A stretch of 64,000 nt of DNA, from the NCBI GenBank assembly GCA_902631265.1, contig CACOXX010000003.1:1-64000 (forward strand), given 5' to 3'. The DNA comes from an uncultured Pelagibacteraceae bacterium. Lineage in GTDB: Bacteria; Pseudomonadota; Alphaproteobacteria; Pelagibacterales; Pelagibacteraceae. Made by a program: the position numbers and the translations under genes. Positions 10,395 to 18,953 of this stretch are shown here, in pieces. How positions within the stretch are numbered: position 1 is the first letter of the stretch; the number at the start of each line of letters is the position of its first letter. The notes beneath the pieces were generated by a model that saw only the letters and a list, made by a program, of their open reading frames with translations, did no database searches and had not been told where the DNA came from.

Positions 10395-12254
10395 GTGGAA
10401 AGAATAATTACAAAATCGTTTGCAAGACTAATGGGTCGAGGGATCCATAGGGGTTTTATAACTCATGAGGAGTTAAATAAATCTTTAGGAAAAAGAAATT
10501 TATCAGGCGAAAATCTTGCACAAGCTTTTTTACACATTTTGGATGAAAAAATTTCTTTGGTAGAGAAGAAATCAGATTTTAAAGCTTTAAAAAAAAGAGA
10601 TCCAAATAGTAAAGAGGAACCTAAGACTGTTGAAAAAAGTGATGACCCAATAAGAATGTACTTGAGGGAGATGGGGGGAGTTGAGCTCTTATCTAGAGAG
10701 GGTGAAATTGCAATTGCTAAACGTATAGAAGCCGGAAAGGATGTAATGTTAAATGCCTTATCTCAAAGTCCGATTACAGCCATACAGTTATTCGAATGGA
10801 ATGAAAAGTTACAAAAAGATGAAATTTTAGTTAGAGAAATCATTGACATAGATACTAATTATATGGAGGAGGAGAATTCGGCTCAGGATGTAAAAGATAA
10901 AAAAGATGATCATAAAAAAAATAAAAACGAAAAAATTTCAAAGGATGGAAAAAGCGAGCAAACTCAGCAAGAAGTCGATGAGGATGAATTTAACCCAACC
11001 CTCGCTGCAATGGAAAACGAGATAAAGCCAAAAGTTTTAGAAACTGTAAGTAAACTTACAAAAGATTATTCAAAGCTAATAAAATATCAAAAAGAGAAAT
11101 TAGAATGTGTTTTAAATAGTTCAGAATTCACTAACTCAAAAGAAAAAAGTTACCAGAAAATTGTTTCGGAAATACTAGATAACATTAAGTCTTTACAATT
11201 ATCCCCATCTGTATTGGAAAACCTGGTACAAAAACATTACTCTGAAAATAAAAAGATTGTTTCCTTGGAAGGAAATCTGCTTCGATTAGCTATTGATAAT
11301 AAAATACCAAGAGATGAGTTTATAAAATTTTATGTTGGAAACGAAATCAATCCAAATTTAAAAAATTTTTTAAGCACTAATCAAATTTGGAAATCTTTTT
11401 TTCAAAAAAATAAAGATGAATTTAAGAATATTAGGGGTAGGCTTACAGAGATAAGTCACAAACTTGGTATCAGCGTTACAGATTTTAAAAAGTTAGTAAG
11501 TAGAGTTCAAAAAGGAGAGAAGGAGTCGAGAATCGCTAAAAAGGAAATGGTAGAGGCCAATTTAAGGTTAGTTATTTCAATTGCAAAGAAATACACGAAT
11601 AGAGGACTACAATTCTTAGATTTAATTCAAGAGGGGAATATTGGTTTAATGAAAGCAGTTGACAAATTTGAATATAGAAGAGGTTATAAATTTTCCACTT
11701 ATGCAACATGGTGGATCAGACAAGCAATAACAAGATCAATTGCAGACCAAGCAAGAACAATTAGAATACCTGTGCATATGATAGAGACAATAAACAAAAT
11801 AGTAAGAACTCAAAGACTTATTCTTAGTGAATTTGGTCGTGAAGCAACACCAGAAGAGCTGGCAAAAAAACTCAGAATGCCATTAGATAAAGTAAGAAAA
11901 GTTTTAAAAATTTCAAAAGAACCCGTTTCACTTGAAAAACCAGTAGGGGATGAGGAGGATAGTAGTTTAGGTGATTTTATTGAAGACACAAAAGCATTAG
12001 CTCCCCTAGAACAAGCTATTAAATCAAATCTCTCTGAAGCAACTACTAAAATTTTATCAACTTTAACTCCAAGAGAGGAAAGAGTATTAAGGATGAGATT
12101 TGGAGTAGGAATGAATACAGATCACACTTTGGAGGAAGTAGGATTACAATTTTCTGTTACCAGAGAGCGTATAAGACAAATTGAGGCTAAAGCTTTAAGA
12201 AAGCTCAAACATCCAAGTAGATCCAAACAGCTAAAGAGCTTTTTAGAAAGTTAA
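10395..12254 (+). CDS. rpoD: RNA polymerase primary sigma factor (sigma 70)
   Basis: Housekeeping sigma factor, 619 residues. Region 1.2 begins at [12 protein letters not shown] near residue 85. A long acidic/lysine-rich spacer (about residues 160-210) fills the non-conserved region. Region 2 contains [30 protein letters not shown] and the -10 recognition/melting segment [15 protein letters not shown]. Region 3 follows. Region 4 ends with [13 protein letters not shown] and the helix-turn-helix [18 protein letters not shown]. The start is GTG at 10395, 68 bases after dnaG. It is one of two sigma genes in the window, with rpoH. Confidence 0.97.
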   Translation: MERIITKSFARLMGRGIHRGFITHEELNKSLGKRNLSGENLAQAFLHILDEKISLVEKKSDFKALKKRDPNSKEEPKTVEKSDDPIRMYLREMGGVELLSREGEIAIAKRIEAGKDVMLNALSQSPITAIQLFEWNEKLQKDEILVREIIDIDTNYMEEENSAQDVKDKKDDHKKNKNEKISKDGKSEQTQQEVDEDEFNPTLAAMENEIKPKVLETVSKLTKDYSKLIKYQKEKLECVLNSSEFTNSKEKSYQKIVSEILDNIKSLQLSPSVLENLVQKHYSENKKIVSLEGNLLRLAIDNKIPRDEFIKFYVGNEINPNLKNFLSTNQIWKSFFQKNKDEFKNIRGRLTEISHKLGISVTDFKKLVSRVQKGEKESRIAKKEMVEANLRLVISIAKKYTNRGLQFLDLIQEGNIGLMKAVDKFEYRRGYKFSTYATWWIRQAITRSIADQARTIRIPVHMIETINKIVRTQRLILSEFGREATPEELAKKLRMPLDKVRKVLKISKEPVSLEKPVGDEEDSSLGDFIEDTKALAPLEQAIKSNLSEATTKILSTLTPREERVLRMRFGVGMNTDHTLEEVGLQFSVTRERIRQIEAKALRKLKHPSRSKQLKSFLES

Positions 12255-12270
12255 AATTTTATTTTACTAA

Positions 12271-13017
12271 ATGGACTTAGTAAGTGTAATAATTCCATAC
12301 CACAAGAAAAGAAATTTTATTAAAGAGACTATAGTTTCAGTCATTAACCAAAGTTACGATAATTTAGAGGTTTTAATTATTTATGACGACACAAATCTTA
12401 ATGATTTAGAATTTTTACAAGAAATATCAAAACTAGATAATAGAATTAAAATTATCAATAATTATAAAAGATTAGGAGCCGGCCTTTCAAGAAATAAAGG
12501 TATTGAACAATCAAATGGAAAATATATAGCATTTGTTGATGCAGATGATACTTGGGTTCCAGATAAACTTAAAGATCAGCTATCATTTATGAAGAAAAAT
12601 GACTATCAAATTTCACATACATCTTATTATATCGTCGATGAAAAAAAAAAAATTATTGGTCAAAGAAAAGCGAGAGATTTACTATCAATTAACGAAATTT
12701 TAAAATCTTGTGATATTGGGTTGTCCACAGTAATTATTGAAAAAAAAGTAATAACAAAAACTGATACAAAATTTCCACAACTTACCACCAAAGAAGACTT
12801 TGTTTTTTGGTTATCATTATTGAAAAAAAACTACAAGTTTTATGCCTATGACAGCAACCTTACAAACTGGACAGACTCGAAAAACTCTCTTTCATCTTCT
12901 ACAATCCAGAAGTTGTTTGATGGCTTTAAAGTTTACAATTATTATATGAATTATAATATGGTTAAGTCCATGTATTATTTAATTTGTTTAAGTTTAAACT
13001 ATCTCAAAAAAAAATAA
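12271..13017 (+). CDS. Glycosyltransferase family 2
   Basis: 248-residue GT-A fold enzyme. The N terminus SVIIPYHKKRNFIKETIVSVINQSY is the classical GT2 nucleotide-binding opening, and Asp90-Ala-Asp92-Asp93 is the metal-binding DXD-type motif. RNKGIEQSNGKYIAFVDADD is strongly diagnostic. The short C-terminal part has no clear membrane helix. It probably adds a sugar to a surface polysaccharide or lipopolysaccharide; donor and acceptor are unknown. It starts 16 bases after rpoD and is the first gene of an accessory glycan block. Confidence 0.85.
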   Translation: MDLVSVIIPYHKKRNFIKETIVSVINQSYDNLEVLIIYDDTNLNDLEFLQEISKLDNRIKIINNYKRLGAGLSRNKGIEQSNGKYIAFVDADDTWVPDKLKDQLSFMKKNDYQISHTSYYIVDEKKKIIGQRKARDLLSINEILKSCDIGLSTVIIEKKVITKTDTKFPQLTTKEDFVFWLSLLKKNYKFYAYDSNLTNWTDSKNSLSSSTIQKLFDGFKVYNYYMNYNMVKSMYYLICLSLNYLKKK

Positions 13018-13018
13018 G

Positions 13019-14038
13019 ATGATTTTTTTTAGTGTTTATTTACTGCTGGTAATAATCTTGTCTTTAATTTTTAAAAAAAAGAGCATGTTTTTAAATTATT
13101 CTGGGGATATCCACCAATCTTTTTCTAATAAAAAAAATGTACCTTTATCTGGTGGGATTTTTATGCTTATCCCAATAGTTTTTTTTTTAAATGATCTTTT
13201 CATAAATTGCTTTATAATTTCAATTTACTTAGTTGGTTTTTTTTCTGACAGAAAAATTATTACTTCACCTAAAAAAAGATTTTTAATTCAATGTGTTTTA
13301 ATTTTATTGTTTGTAATAATTTTTGATTTAAGAATAAATTCATCTAGAATCGAACTGTTTGACCTTTTCTTGAATAATAAAATCTTTGCAATTCTTTTTT
13401 CAACATTTTGTTTATTAATTTTAATCAATGGCAGTAATTTTATTGACGGTTTGAACGGATTATTAATTTCTTATACGATTATTGTTTTTTTTATATTAAC
13501 CAAATTAAATTTGATAGATAACTCAATAATATCAAATCAATTAATTAATCAAATTATATTCTTACTTTTGCTACTTTTATTACTAAACATTTTTAATGTT
13601 TTAATGCTTGGAGATAGTGGAGCATATTTGCTTGGTTTTTTTATGGGGTTTGTAATAATTAGTTCTCATATAAATAATAATGATATTTCGCCATATTTTT
13701 TTATTTCATTAATTTGGTATCCTTGCTTTGAAAATTTATTTTCAATTTTAAGAAAATTAAATAGAGAGTTTTCACCTTTAAAACCTGACAGCAAACATCT
13801 TCATCAGCTTATTTTCTTCTTTTTTACGAAAAAATTTAATTTTGAATTAATTCTTACCAACAATTTTAGTAGTGGTATAATATGTTTTTTTAATTTTTTA
13901 ATTATATATATTTCCTCTTTAAATCCTAGCAGCACAATTTTTCAAATAAAATTGATAACTATTTCAATTATTTTTTATATTGTAAGCTATATGTTTTTGT
14001 TTAATTTTTATAAATTAAATTTAATATCTAAAAAATAA
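13019..14038 (+). CDS. WecA/MraY-like polyprenyl-phosphate sugar-1-phosphate transferase
   Basis: 339-residue polytopic membrane protein (about ten hydrophobic segments) of the PNPT family, which loads the first sugar phosphate onto undecaprenyl phosphate at the inner face of the cytoplasmic membrane. Diagnostic segments: GGIFMLIP near residue 45, GSNFIDGLNGLL (catalytic Asp region), LGDSGAYLLGFFMG, and PDSKHLHQLI near the C terminus, equivalent to the His-rich loop of WecA/TagO. The start is 1 base after the preceding stop. It overlaps the convergent GT2 gene by 18 bases. It more likely initiates O-antigen or capsule than peptidoglycan, given the context. Confidence 0.82.
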   Translation: MIFFSVYLLLVIILSLIFKKKSMFLNYSGDIHQSFSNKKNVPLSGGIFMLIPIVFFLNDLFINCFIISIYLVGFFSDRKIITSPKKRFLIQCVLILLFVIIFDLRINSSRIELFDLFLNNKIFAILFSTFCLLILINGSNFIDGLNGLLISYTIIVFFILTKLNLIDNSIISNQLINQIIFLLLLLLLLNIFNVLMLGDSGAYLLGFFMGFVIISSHINNNDISPYFFISLIWYPCFENLFSILRKLNREFSPLKPDSKHLHQLIFFFFTKKFNFELILTNNFSSGIICFFNFLIIYISSLNPSSTIFQIKLITISIIFYIVSYMFLFNFYKLNLISKK

Positions 14039-14689
14039 TTTTATCATTGAAAATAAAATTTTAAGACCATCCTTGAACGCATTTACCTTTTTTTCCCCTG
14101 CAATTCTTGATCTCTCGTATGATTTGCTCGTACACATTTTATAACCAGCTCTTTTAGCTTTTATTGGTAACTCAACACAAAATGAAAAATCTTTTGCAAA
14201 TAGATCAAGTTTTTTTGCACATGAGGTTTTAGCCATTACATAAGTATAAAGAATATCAGAGATGCTTAATCTAAAAAAAATCTTTCCTAAATAAGTAAAA
14301 ATATAATTACCTATAAATGTGACAAATGTATCGTCATCACTTCCACAATTCTTTTCATATCTAGAGGCAAAAACAAAGTCAAATTTGTCATCTCTAAGTT
14401 TCTTAATCATTACATCCAATTCTTTTGGATCAAATGATCCATCTGCATTAAAAATACAAAAAAATTTTGTCTCAACTGTTTCAATTCCTTTTTTTAATGC
14501 ATCGCCATATCCCTTAGAGTCTTGAAAAATGATCCTACAATCGTATGTTTTGATAGCTTCAATAGTAGTTTTATCTGATGCCTCTAATATGATATTTTTC
14601 TTTAAATTATACTTTACAAGCTCATCCAACACTTTGGGCAAAGACTCTTTCTCATTTTTAGCTGGTATTATTAAAGTAAGATCACTCAT
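14021..14689 (-). CDS. Glycosyltransferase family 2, dolichyl-phosphate-mannose-synthase-like
   Basis: 222-residue GT2 protein with LTLIIPAKNEKESLPKVLDELVKY at the N terminus, a DSKGYGDALKKGIE segment typical of dolichol-phosphate-sugar synthases, and NADGSFDPKEL where the family metal-binding motif is usually DADxxDP, so the first Asp is replaced by Asn. A C-terminal IKLFFRY is hydrophobic, but no long membrane anchor is present. It may make a polyprenyl-linked sugar donor for the adjacent membrane protein. It runs opposite to its neighbours, with its stop inside the 3' end of the WecA-like gene. Confidence 0.78.
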   Translation of the reverse strand: MSDLTLIIPAKNEKESLPKVLDELVKYNLKKNIILEASDKTTIEAIKTYDCRIIFQDSKGYGDALKKGIETVETKFFCIFNADGSFDPKELDVMIKKLRDDKFDFVFASRYEKNCGSDDDTFVTFIGNYIFTYLGKIFFRLSISDILYTYVMAKTSCAKKLDLFAKDFSFCVELPIKAKRAGYKMCTSKSYERSRIAGEKKVNAFKDGLKILFSMIKLFFRY

Positions 14690-14798
14690 CTAAATTTGAA
14701 CACATATAATTGATTAAAAATCAAAAACAACAAAATTTATTTATTAGAAGTAAGCTTTTTTAATTCAATATAATTATGAATACATTATAAATACTTTT

Positions 14799-16484
14799 AT
14801 GGTGAGCAATTATATAATATTTTTTATAAGCTACTTTTTAATAGTTTTATCTGTGGTTGGACACGGTGTTTTAGCAATTAAACTAACAAAAACTAATATA
14901 TCAACAGAAGAAATAGGGTTTGTTGGTTTGGTAGGTATATTTTTCTTGATATTATACTCTTATATTACCCATTTTTTCGTAAGTCATAGTTATTTACATA
15001 ATATAATTTTTATTACCATCGGTCTTATATCAATCTATTTTTTCAGATCAAAAATTTTAATAAAAAGAAACGTTGTTTTTTTATTTTCAATTTTCTCGAT
15101 TATCTTTTTTGCTTTTATAATTTATAAAACTCACGATGACTTTGGATACTACCATTTCCCATATAGCTATTATATAAATAAATTTTCAATGATAATTGGA
15201 ACTGGACCAATTAATCATGGTTTTAGAACTCCTTCATCTATTTTTTATTTAAATTCATTATTTTATTTACCGTATTTAGATTATTATCTTTACCATATGG
15301 GCGCTGTACTAGTTTTAGGATTTGCAAATATTATTTTAATTTCAAACATCAAAAAATACTCTGAAAAAAAGGAAAATAATCAGTTTTTTTTTCTCAATTT
15401 ACTCGCATTTATTTTTATCAACGTTTTTTTTTATCGATTAGCAGAGCATGGAACAGATAGATCGGCTCAAATCCTAATATTTTTATTTTTTATTTATATT
15501 CTTTCTCTTCGAGGGCATTATGAAAATTTTGATAGTATATTACCAAAATTGATAATTTTACTAAGTATAATAATTTCCTTAAAATCATTTTATGTCCTAT
15601 ACTTTATTTTTATTATTCCTTTCATCTTCTACATGATGAAAGATAATAAAATGCACCTCATTTATAAAATCTTTAAAAGCCCATTATTATATTTCTCTAT
15701 TTTAATGGGACTTTGCGTAATTTTAGTTTATTTTTTCAATACTGGATGCTTATTATATCCAGTACAACAAACTTGCATAAGCGGAATAGAATGGGGTATT
15801 CCAAAGTCAGAAGTAAGTACTCTCAACACCCATTATCAGTGGTGGGCAAAAGCAGGTGGTGGTCCCGGATATACTCATGAAATGGAAAAAAATTTGTATA
15901 TTCAAAATTTTAACTGGTTATCAAATTGGATTGATAAATATTTCTTTAATAAAATGACAGATTTTCTTGCGGGCCTTTTATTTATATTAATCGTGTTGAT
16001 AATTATTTTTAAATCCAAAAAAAAAGATTTAGACAATAGAAACTTCAGTTACAATCTTTTATATTATTTTCTAATAATTTTGTTACTTGTAGAATGGTTT
16101 TATAATCATCCCTCCTTAAGATATGGAGGCTATATTATTTTTGCACTAATATTTTTTATTCCAATATCTCATTTATTATCAAAATACGAAATTACTAGAA
16201 AATTCTCGCTGAAAACTACTATTCTATTTGTCCTTGTAATTTCAATTTTTATAGGGAGGAACATTGACAGGATTTTTTACGAGCAGAACTTTTATCAAGC
16301 TAACTTTCAACGAAATATGTTTTTTTTTACTGATAAAAAACATTTTAGAATTGACACTAAACTTAAAGATCTTTCAAAAATATATAATAATTGTAATCCC
16401 AATATTAATAAATGTTCAAATAATCAAGACTTTATTATTAAAAAAGGTTATGGAAAAATGATTTTAATCAAGATTAGAAATTAG
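14799..16484 (+). CDS. Large polytopic membrane protein, possible GT-C-type glycosyltransferase
   Basis: 561 residues with roughly a dozen hydrophobic segments. I do not recognise a named family with certainty. After the third or fourth membrane segment comes Asp113-Asp114 in THDDFGYYHFPY, an acidic pair in a first large loop as in GT-C enzymes (polyprenyl-linked sugar donors, periplasmic active site). A second soluble loop around residues 310-370 contains CLLYPVQQTC with paired cysteines and TPHYQWW-like aromatic residues. The C-terminal 60 residues are soluble. Its position between a DPM1-like synthase and gmd/fcl fits a role in surface glycan assembly. Codon use is extremely A/T-rich, as in the flanking glycan genes. 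Confidence 0.5.
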   Translation: MVSNYIIFFISYFLIVLSVVGHGVLAIKLTKTNISTEEIGFVGLVGIFFLILYSYITHFFVSHSYLHNIIFITIGLISIYFFRSKILIKRNVVFLFSIFSIIFFAFIIYKTHDDFGYYHFPYSYYINKFSMIIGTGPINHGFRTPSSIFYLNSLFYLPYLDYYLYHMGAVLVLGFANIILISNIKKYSEKKENNQFFFLNLLAFIFINVFFYRLAEHGTDRSAQILIFLFFIYILSLRGHYENFDSILPKLIILLSIIISLKSFYVLYFIFIIPFIFYMMKDNKMHLIYKIFKSPLLYFSILMGLCVILVYFFNTGCLLYPVQQTCISGIEWGIPKSEVSTLNTHYQWWAKAGGGPGYTHEMEKNLYIQNFNWLSNWIDKYFFNKMTDFLAGLLFILIVLIIIFKSKKKDLDNRNFSYNLLYYFLIILLLVEWFYNHPSLRYGGYIIFALIFFIPISHLLSKYEITRKFSLKTTILFVLVISIFIGRNIDRIFYEQNFYQANFQRNMFFFTDKKHFRIDTKLKDLSKIYNNCNPNINKCSNNQDFIIKKGYGKMILIKIRN

Positions 16485-16561
16485 ATATTTAATTTGTTTA
16501 AATTTTTTTAAGTTAAAAAATAAGTGTTAACAAATGTTTAAAAAGATTATATTAGGTAAAC

Positions 16562-17611
16562 ATGAATAAAAAAATTGCATTAATTTTTGGTATAACTGGA
16601 CAAGATGGTTCATATCTTGCAGAGTTTTTGTTGAAAAAAAAATATATTGTTCATGGAGTCAAAAGAAGGTCATCTTCAATTAATACCTCAAGAATTGATC
16701 ACATCTATCAAGAGCCAAGTCTGAAATCGAGAAATTTTTTTCTTCATTATGGCGACATAACAGACTCTACATCAGTTTCAAAGATTATTAGGATGATAAA
16801 ACCACATGAAATTTATAATTTAGCAGCTCAATCACATGTCGCTGTGTCTTTTGAAGTACCTGAATACACTGCTAATGCTGATGCGCTCGGAGCCCTTAGA
16901 ATTCTTGAAGCGATTAAATTTCATAAATTAGAGGGAAAAACAAAATTTTATCAGGCTGGAACATCTGAAATGTTTGGAAAAGTTCAAGACGTACCTCAAA
17001 CTGAGAAAACAAATTTTTATCCATTAAGTCCATATGGTGTAGCAAAATTGTATGCACATTGGATAACAAAGAATTACAGAGAGGCGTATAATATTTTTGG
17101 ATCAAACGGTATTTTATTTAATCACGAAAGCCCGAGAAGAGGTGAGACATTTGTAACTAAAAAAATAATTAAAGCCCTTGTTAGAATTAAGACGGGTTAT
17201 CAAAAACAATTAGTCTTAGGTAACTTAGACTCGAGAAGGGACTGGGGGCATGCGAAAGATTATGTAGAGGCTATGTGGAAAATACTTCAACAAAAAAAAC
17301 CAGATGACTATGTAATAGCAACTGGGAAACAATATAGTATAAGACAATTTATTAACTTTGTGGCTAAAAAGTTAAATATGAAAATTTCATGGAAGGGAAA
17401 AGGGTTAAACGAAAAAGGTTATGATGTTTTGAGTAAAAAAAATATAATTTTAGTTGATAAAAATTATATAAGACCCTTAGATGTTAATACTCTATTAGGG
17501 AATGCTGCAAAAGCACGAAGAGATTTGAAATGGAAACCCCAAATAAATATTCATAAACTCATTGATGAAATGATAACAGAGGAAATGAATATTTTAGGTA
17601 ATGATCAATAA
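16562..17611 (+). CDS. gmd: GDP-mannose 4,6-dehydratase
   Basis: Converts GDP-D-mannose to GDP-4-keto-6-deoxymannose, the first step towards GDP-L-fucose. The 349 residues are the usual length. N-terminal Rossmann motif GITGQDGSYLAEFLL, catalytic TSEMFG, SPYGVAKLYAHW with the Tyr-xxx-Lys pair, and FNHESPRRGETFVTKKI with DSRRDWGHAKDYVEAMW are all diagnostic. The 3' end overlaps fcl by 11 bases, so the two form an operon. No GDP-mannose-making genes lie in the window, so the donor must come from elsewhere in the genome. Confidence 0.96.
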   Translation: MNKKIALIFGITGQDGSYLAEFLLKKKYIVHGVKRRSSSINTSRIDHIYQEPSLKSRNFFLHYGDITDSTSVSKIIRMIKPHEIYNLAAQSHVAVSFEVPEYTANADALGALRILEAIKFHKLEGKTKFYQAGTSEMFGKVQDVPQTEKTNFYPLSPYGVAKLYAHWITKNYREAYNIFGSNGILFNHESPRRGETFVTKKIIKALVRIKTGYQKQLVLGNLDSRRDWGHAKDYVEAMWKILQQKKPDDYVIATGKQYSIRQFINFVAKKLNMKISWKGKGLNEKGYDVLSKKNIILVDKNYIRPLDVNTLLGNAAKARRDLKWKPQINIHKLIDEMITEEMNILGNDQ

Positions 17612-18530
17612 AAAAAGCAAAATTTTTGTTGCAGGCCACAGAGGTATGGTTGGATCTGCAGTTGTTAGAAGATTAAAAGAAAAAGGCTTTTCTAAAATTA
17701 TATTTGCAGAAAAAAAAAAATTAAATTTACTTGACCAGAATAAAGTTTTTAAATTTTTAAAAAAAAAAAAACCTGATTTAGTAATTGTTGCAGCCGCTAA
17801 GGTTGGGGGAATTCAAGCGAACTCTAATTTTAAGCAAATATTTATTTATGAAAATCTTCAAATTCAAAATAATTTAATTCATGGATCATTTCTTGCAAAA
17901 GTAAAGAACCTCGTTTTTTTGGGATCAAGCTGTATTTATCCAAAATTTTGTAAACAACCAATGAAAGAGAGTTATTTACTAAGTGGTAAATTAGAGGAAA
18001 CAAATGATGCTTATGCAATAGCTAAAATAGCCGGTATAACAATGTGTTACAATTACTCTCTAAAATATAAATTAAATTACCAGTCTTTAATGCCACCAAA
18101 TTTATTTGGGCCTGGTGATAATTATGATTTGAAGAATTCTCATTTTTTTCCAGCTCTATTGAAAAAGGTTTATTTAGCAAAAATAAAAAGAAAAAAGATT
18201 CTTAATGTTTGGGGTACTGGAAAACCCAGAAGAGAATTAATGTTTGTTGAGGATTTTGTAGATGCTCTGATTTACTTTATGAACAAAAAAATAAAAGAGC
18301 CTTTTATCAATATTGGTGTAGGAAAAGATTTTACTATCGAATGGTATGCTAAATACATCATGAAAAAATTAGGGATAAAATTAAAAATTAGTTACGATAA
18401 AAATAAATTTGATGGTATGCCAAAAAAATGTCTAGATATAAGCCTTGCAAAAAAATACGGCTGGAAACCAAAGAACAACCTAGACTATGGTTTTGATCTA
18501 ACTTTGAGAGATTTTCTCAAAAATAGATAA
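17601..18530 (+). CDS. fcl: GDP-L-fucose synthase
   Basis: Epimerase/reductase that completes GDP-L-fucose synthesis from the Gmd product, using NADPH. The 309 residues are normal. Seen: VAGHRGMVGSAVVRRL (NADP binding), GSSCIYPK, YAIAKIAG with the catalytic Tyr-xxx-Lys, MPPNLFGPGDNYD, and RRELMFVEDFVDAL. It overlaps gmd by 11 bases. It is the last gene of the glycan block before the 5S rRNA. No fucosyltransferase could be specifically identified nearby. Confidence 0.95.
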   Translation: MINKKSKIFVAGHRGMVGSAVVRRLKEKGFSKIIFAEKKKLNLLDQNKVFKFLKKKKPDLVIVAAAKVGGIQANSNFKQIFIYENLQIQNNLIHGSFLAKVKNLVFLGSSCIYPKFCKQPMKESYLLSGKLEETNDAYAIAKIAGITMCYNYSLKYKLNYQSLMPPNLFGPGDNYDLKNSHFFPALLKKVYLAKIKRKKILNVWGTGKPRRELMFVEDFVDALIYFMNKKIKEPFINIGVGKDFTIEWYAKYIMKKLGIKLKISYDKNKFDGMPKKCLDISLAKKYGWKPKNNLDYGFDLTLRDFLKNR

Positions 18531-18549
18531 ATTCGAGTTAAAATTATTA

Positions 18550-18577
18550 TTTACAAGTTATAAATTTAAAGTATAAG
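18550..18577 (+). promoter_or_regulatory. Candidate sigma-70 promoter for 5S rRNA
   Basis: TTTACA (18550-18555) and TATAAG (18572-18577) are separated by 16 bases. This would place transcription start about 7 bases downstream, at or next to the mature 5' end of the 5S rRNA. It fits an independently transcribed 5S gene, but such matches arise easily in AT-rich DNA. Confidence 0.4.
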
Positions 18578-18581
18578 TCTT

Positions 18582-18701
18582 ATGCCTGGTGATTATTGCG
18601 AAGGTGTAATACCCGATCCCATTCCGAACTCGGTAGTCAAGCCCTTCTGCGCCGATGGTACTTTGTCTTAAGACATGGAAGAGTAGGACGTTGCCAGGCT
18701 T
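18582..18701 (+). rRNA. rrf: 5S ribosomal RNA
   Basis: About 120 nt. GCCTGG at the 5' end (18584-18589) pairs with CCAGGC at the 3' end (18694-18699), forming helix I. Internal sequence includes the highly conserved CCCGATCCCATTCCGAACTCGG segment (split across 18612-18634) and the following TAGTCAAGC loop B/helix III region, then GATGGTACT and AGAGTAGGACG of helices IV-V. No 16S, 23S or spacer tRNA genes lie upstream in the window, so this is a stand-alone 5S gene. rpmJ begins only 7-8 bases downstream. Ends are estimated from the pairing and may be off by 1-3 bases. Confidence 0.95.
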
Positions 18702-18708
18702 ATAAATT

Positions 18709-18834
18709 ATGAAAATAAAAAGCTCCCTTAAATCATTAAAAAAAAGAGATCTTAACTCAAAGTTAGTTAAGAGAAGAGGAAGAGTGTACATAATTAATAA
18801 AAAAAACCCAAAATTTAAAGCTAGACAGAAGTAA
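18709..18834 (+). CDS. rpmJ: 50S ribosomal protein L36
   Basis: 41-residue Lys/Arg-rich protein: [14 protein letters not shown] opening, a central [21 protein letters not shown] end. It is the variant of L36 with 41 residues common in alphaproteobacteria and lacks the zinc-binding cysteines. Translation was done by hand from the ATG at 18709 to TAA at 18832-18834. It sits immediately after the 5S rRNA with no Shine-Dalgarno sequence in the 8-base gap, so it is probably on the same primary transcript. Confidence 0.92.
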   Translation: MKIKSSLKSLKKRDLNSKLVKRRGRVYIINKKNPKFKARQK

Positions 18835-18837
18835 TTT

Positions 18838-18948
18838 ATGGATAATGAAAACCATAAAAAAACATGGGATAATTTTACGAAGTTCGTTCTTTGGGGGACA
18901 ATTTCAGTCATTGTTATTTTAACACTTCTAGCTATTTTCTTACTATAA
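18838..18948 (+). CDS. Small membrane protein, aa3-type cytochrome c oxidase subunit IV family
   Basis: 36-residue protein read from ATG 18838 to TAA 18946-18948: a short hydrophilic N terminus (MDNENHKKTWDNFTKF) followed by one membrane helix (residues about 17-36). Size, layout and position directly upstream of pntA match the bacterial aa3-type cytochrome c oxidase subunit IV family, which is often found beside transhydrogenase genes in alphaproteobacteria. It starts 3 bases after rpmJ and ends 5 bases before pntAA. Sequence alone gives modest certainty because the protein is so short. Confidence 0.7.
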   Translation: MDNENHKKTWDNFTKFVLWGTISVIVILTLLAIFLL

Positions 18949-18953
18949 TTTAA

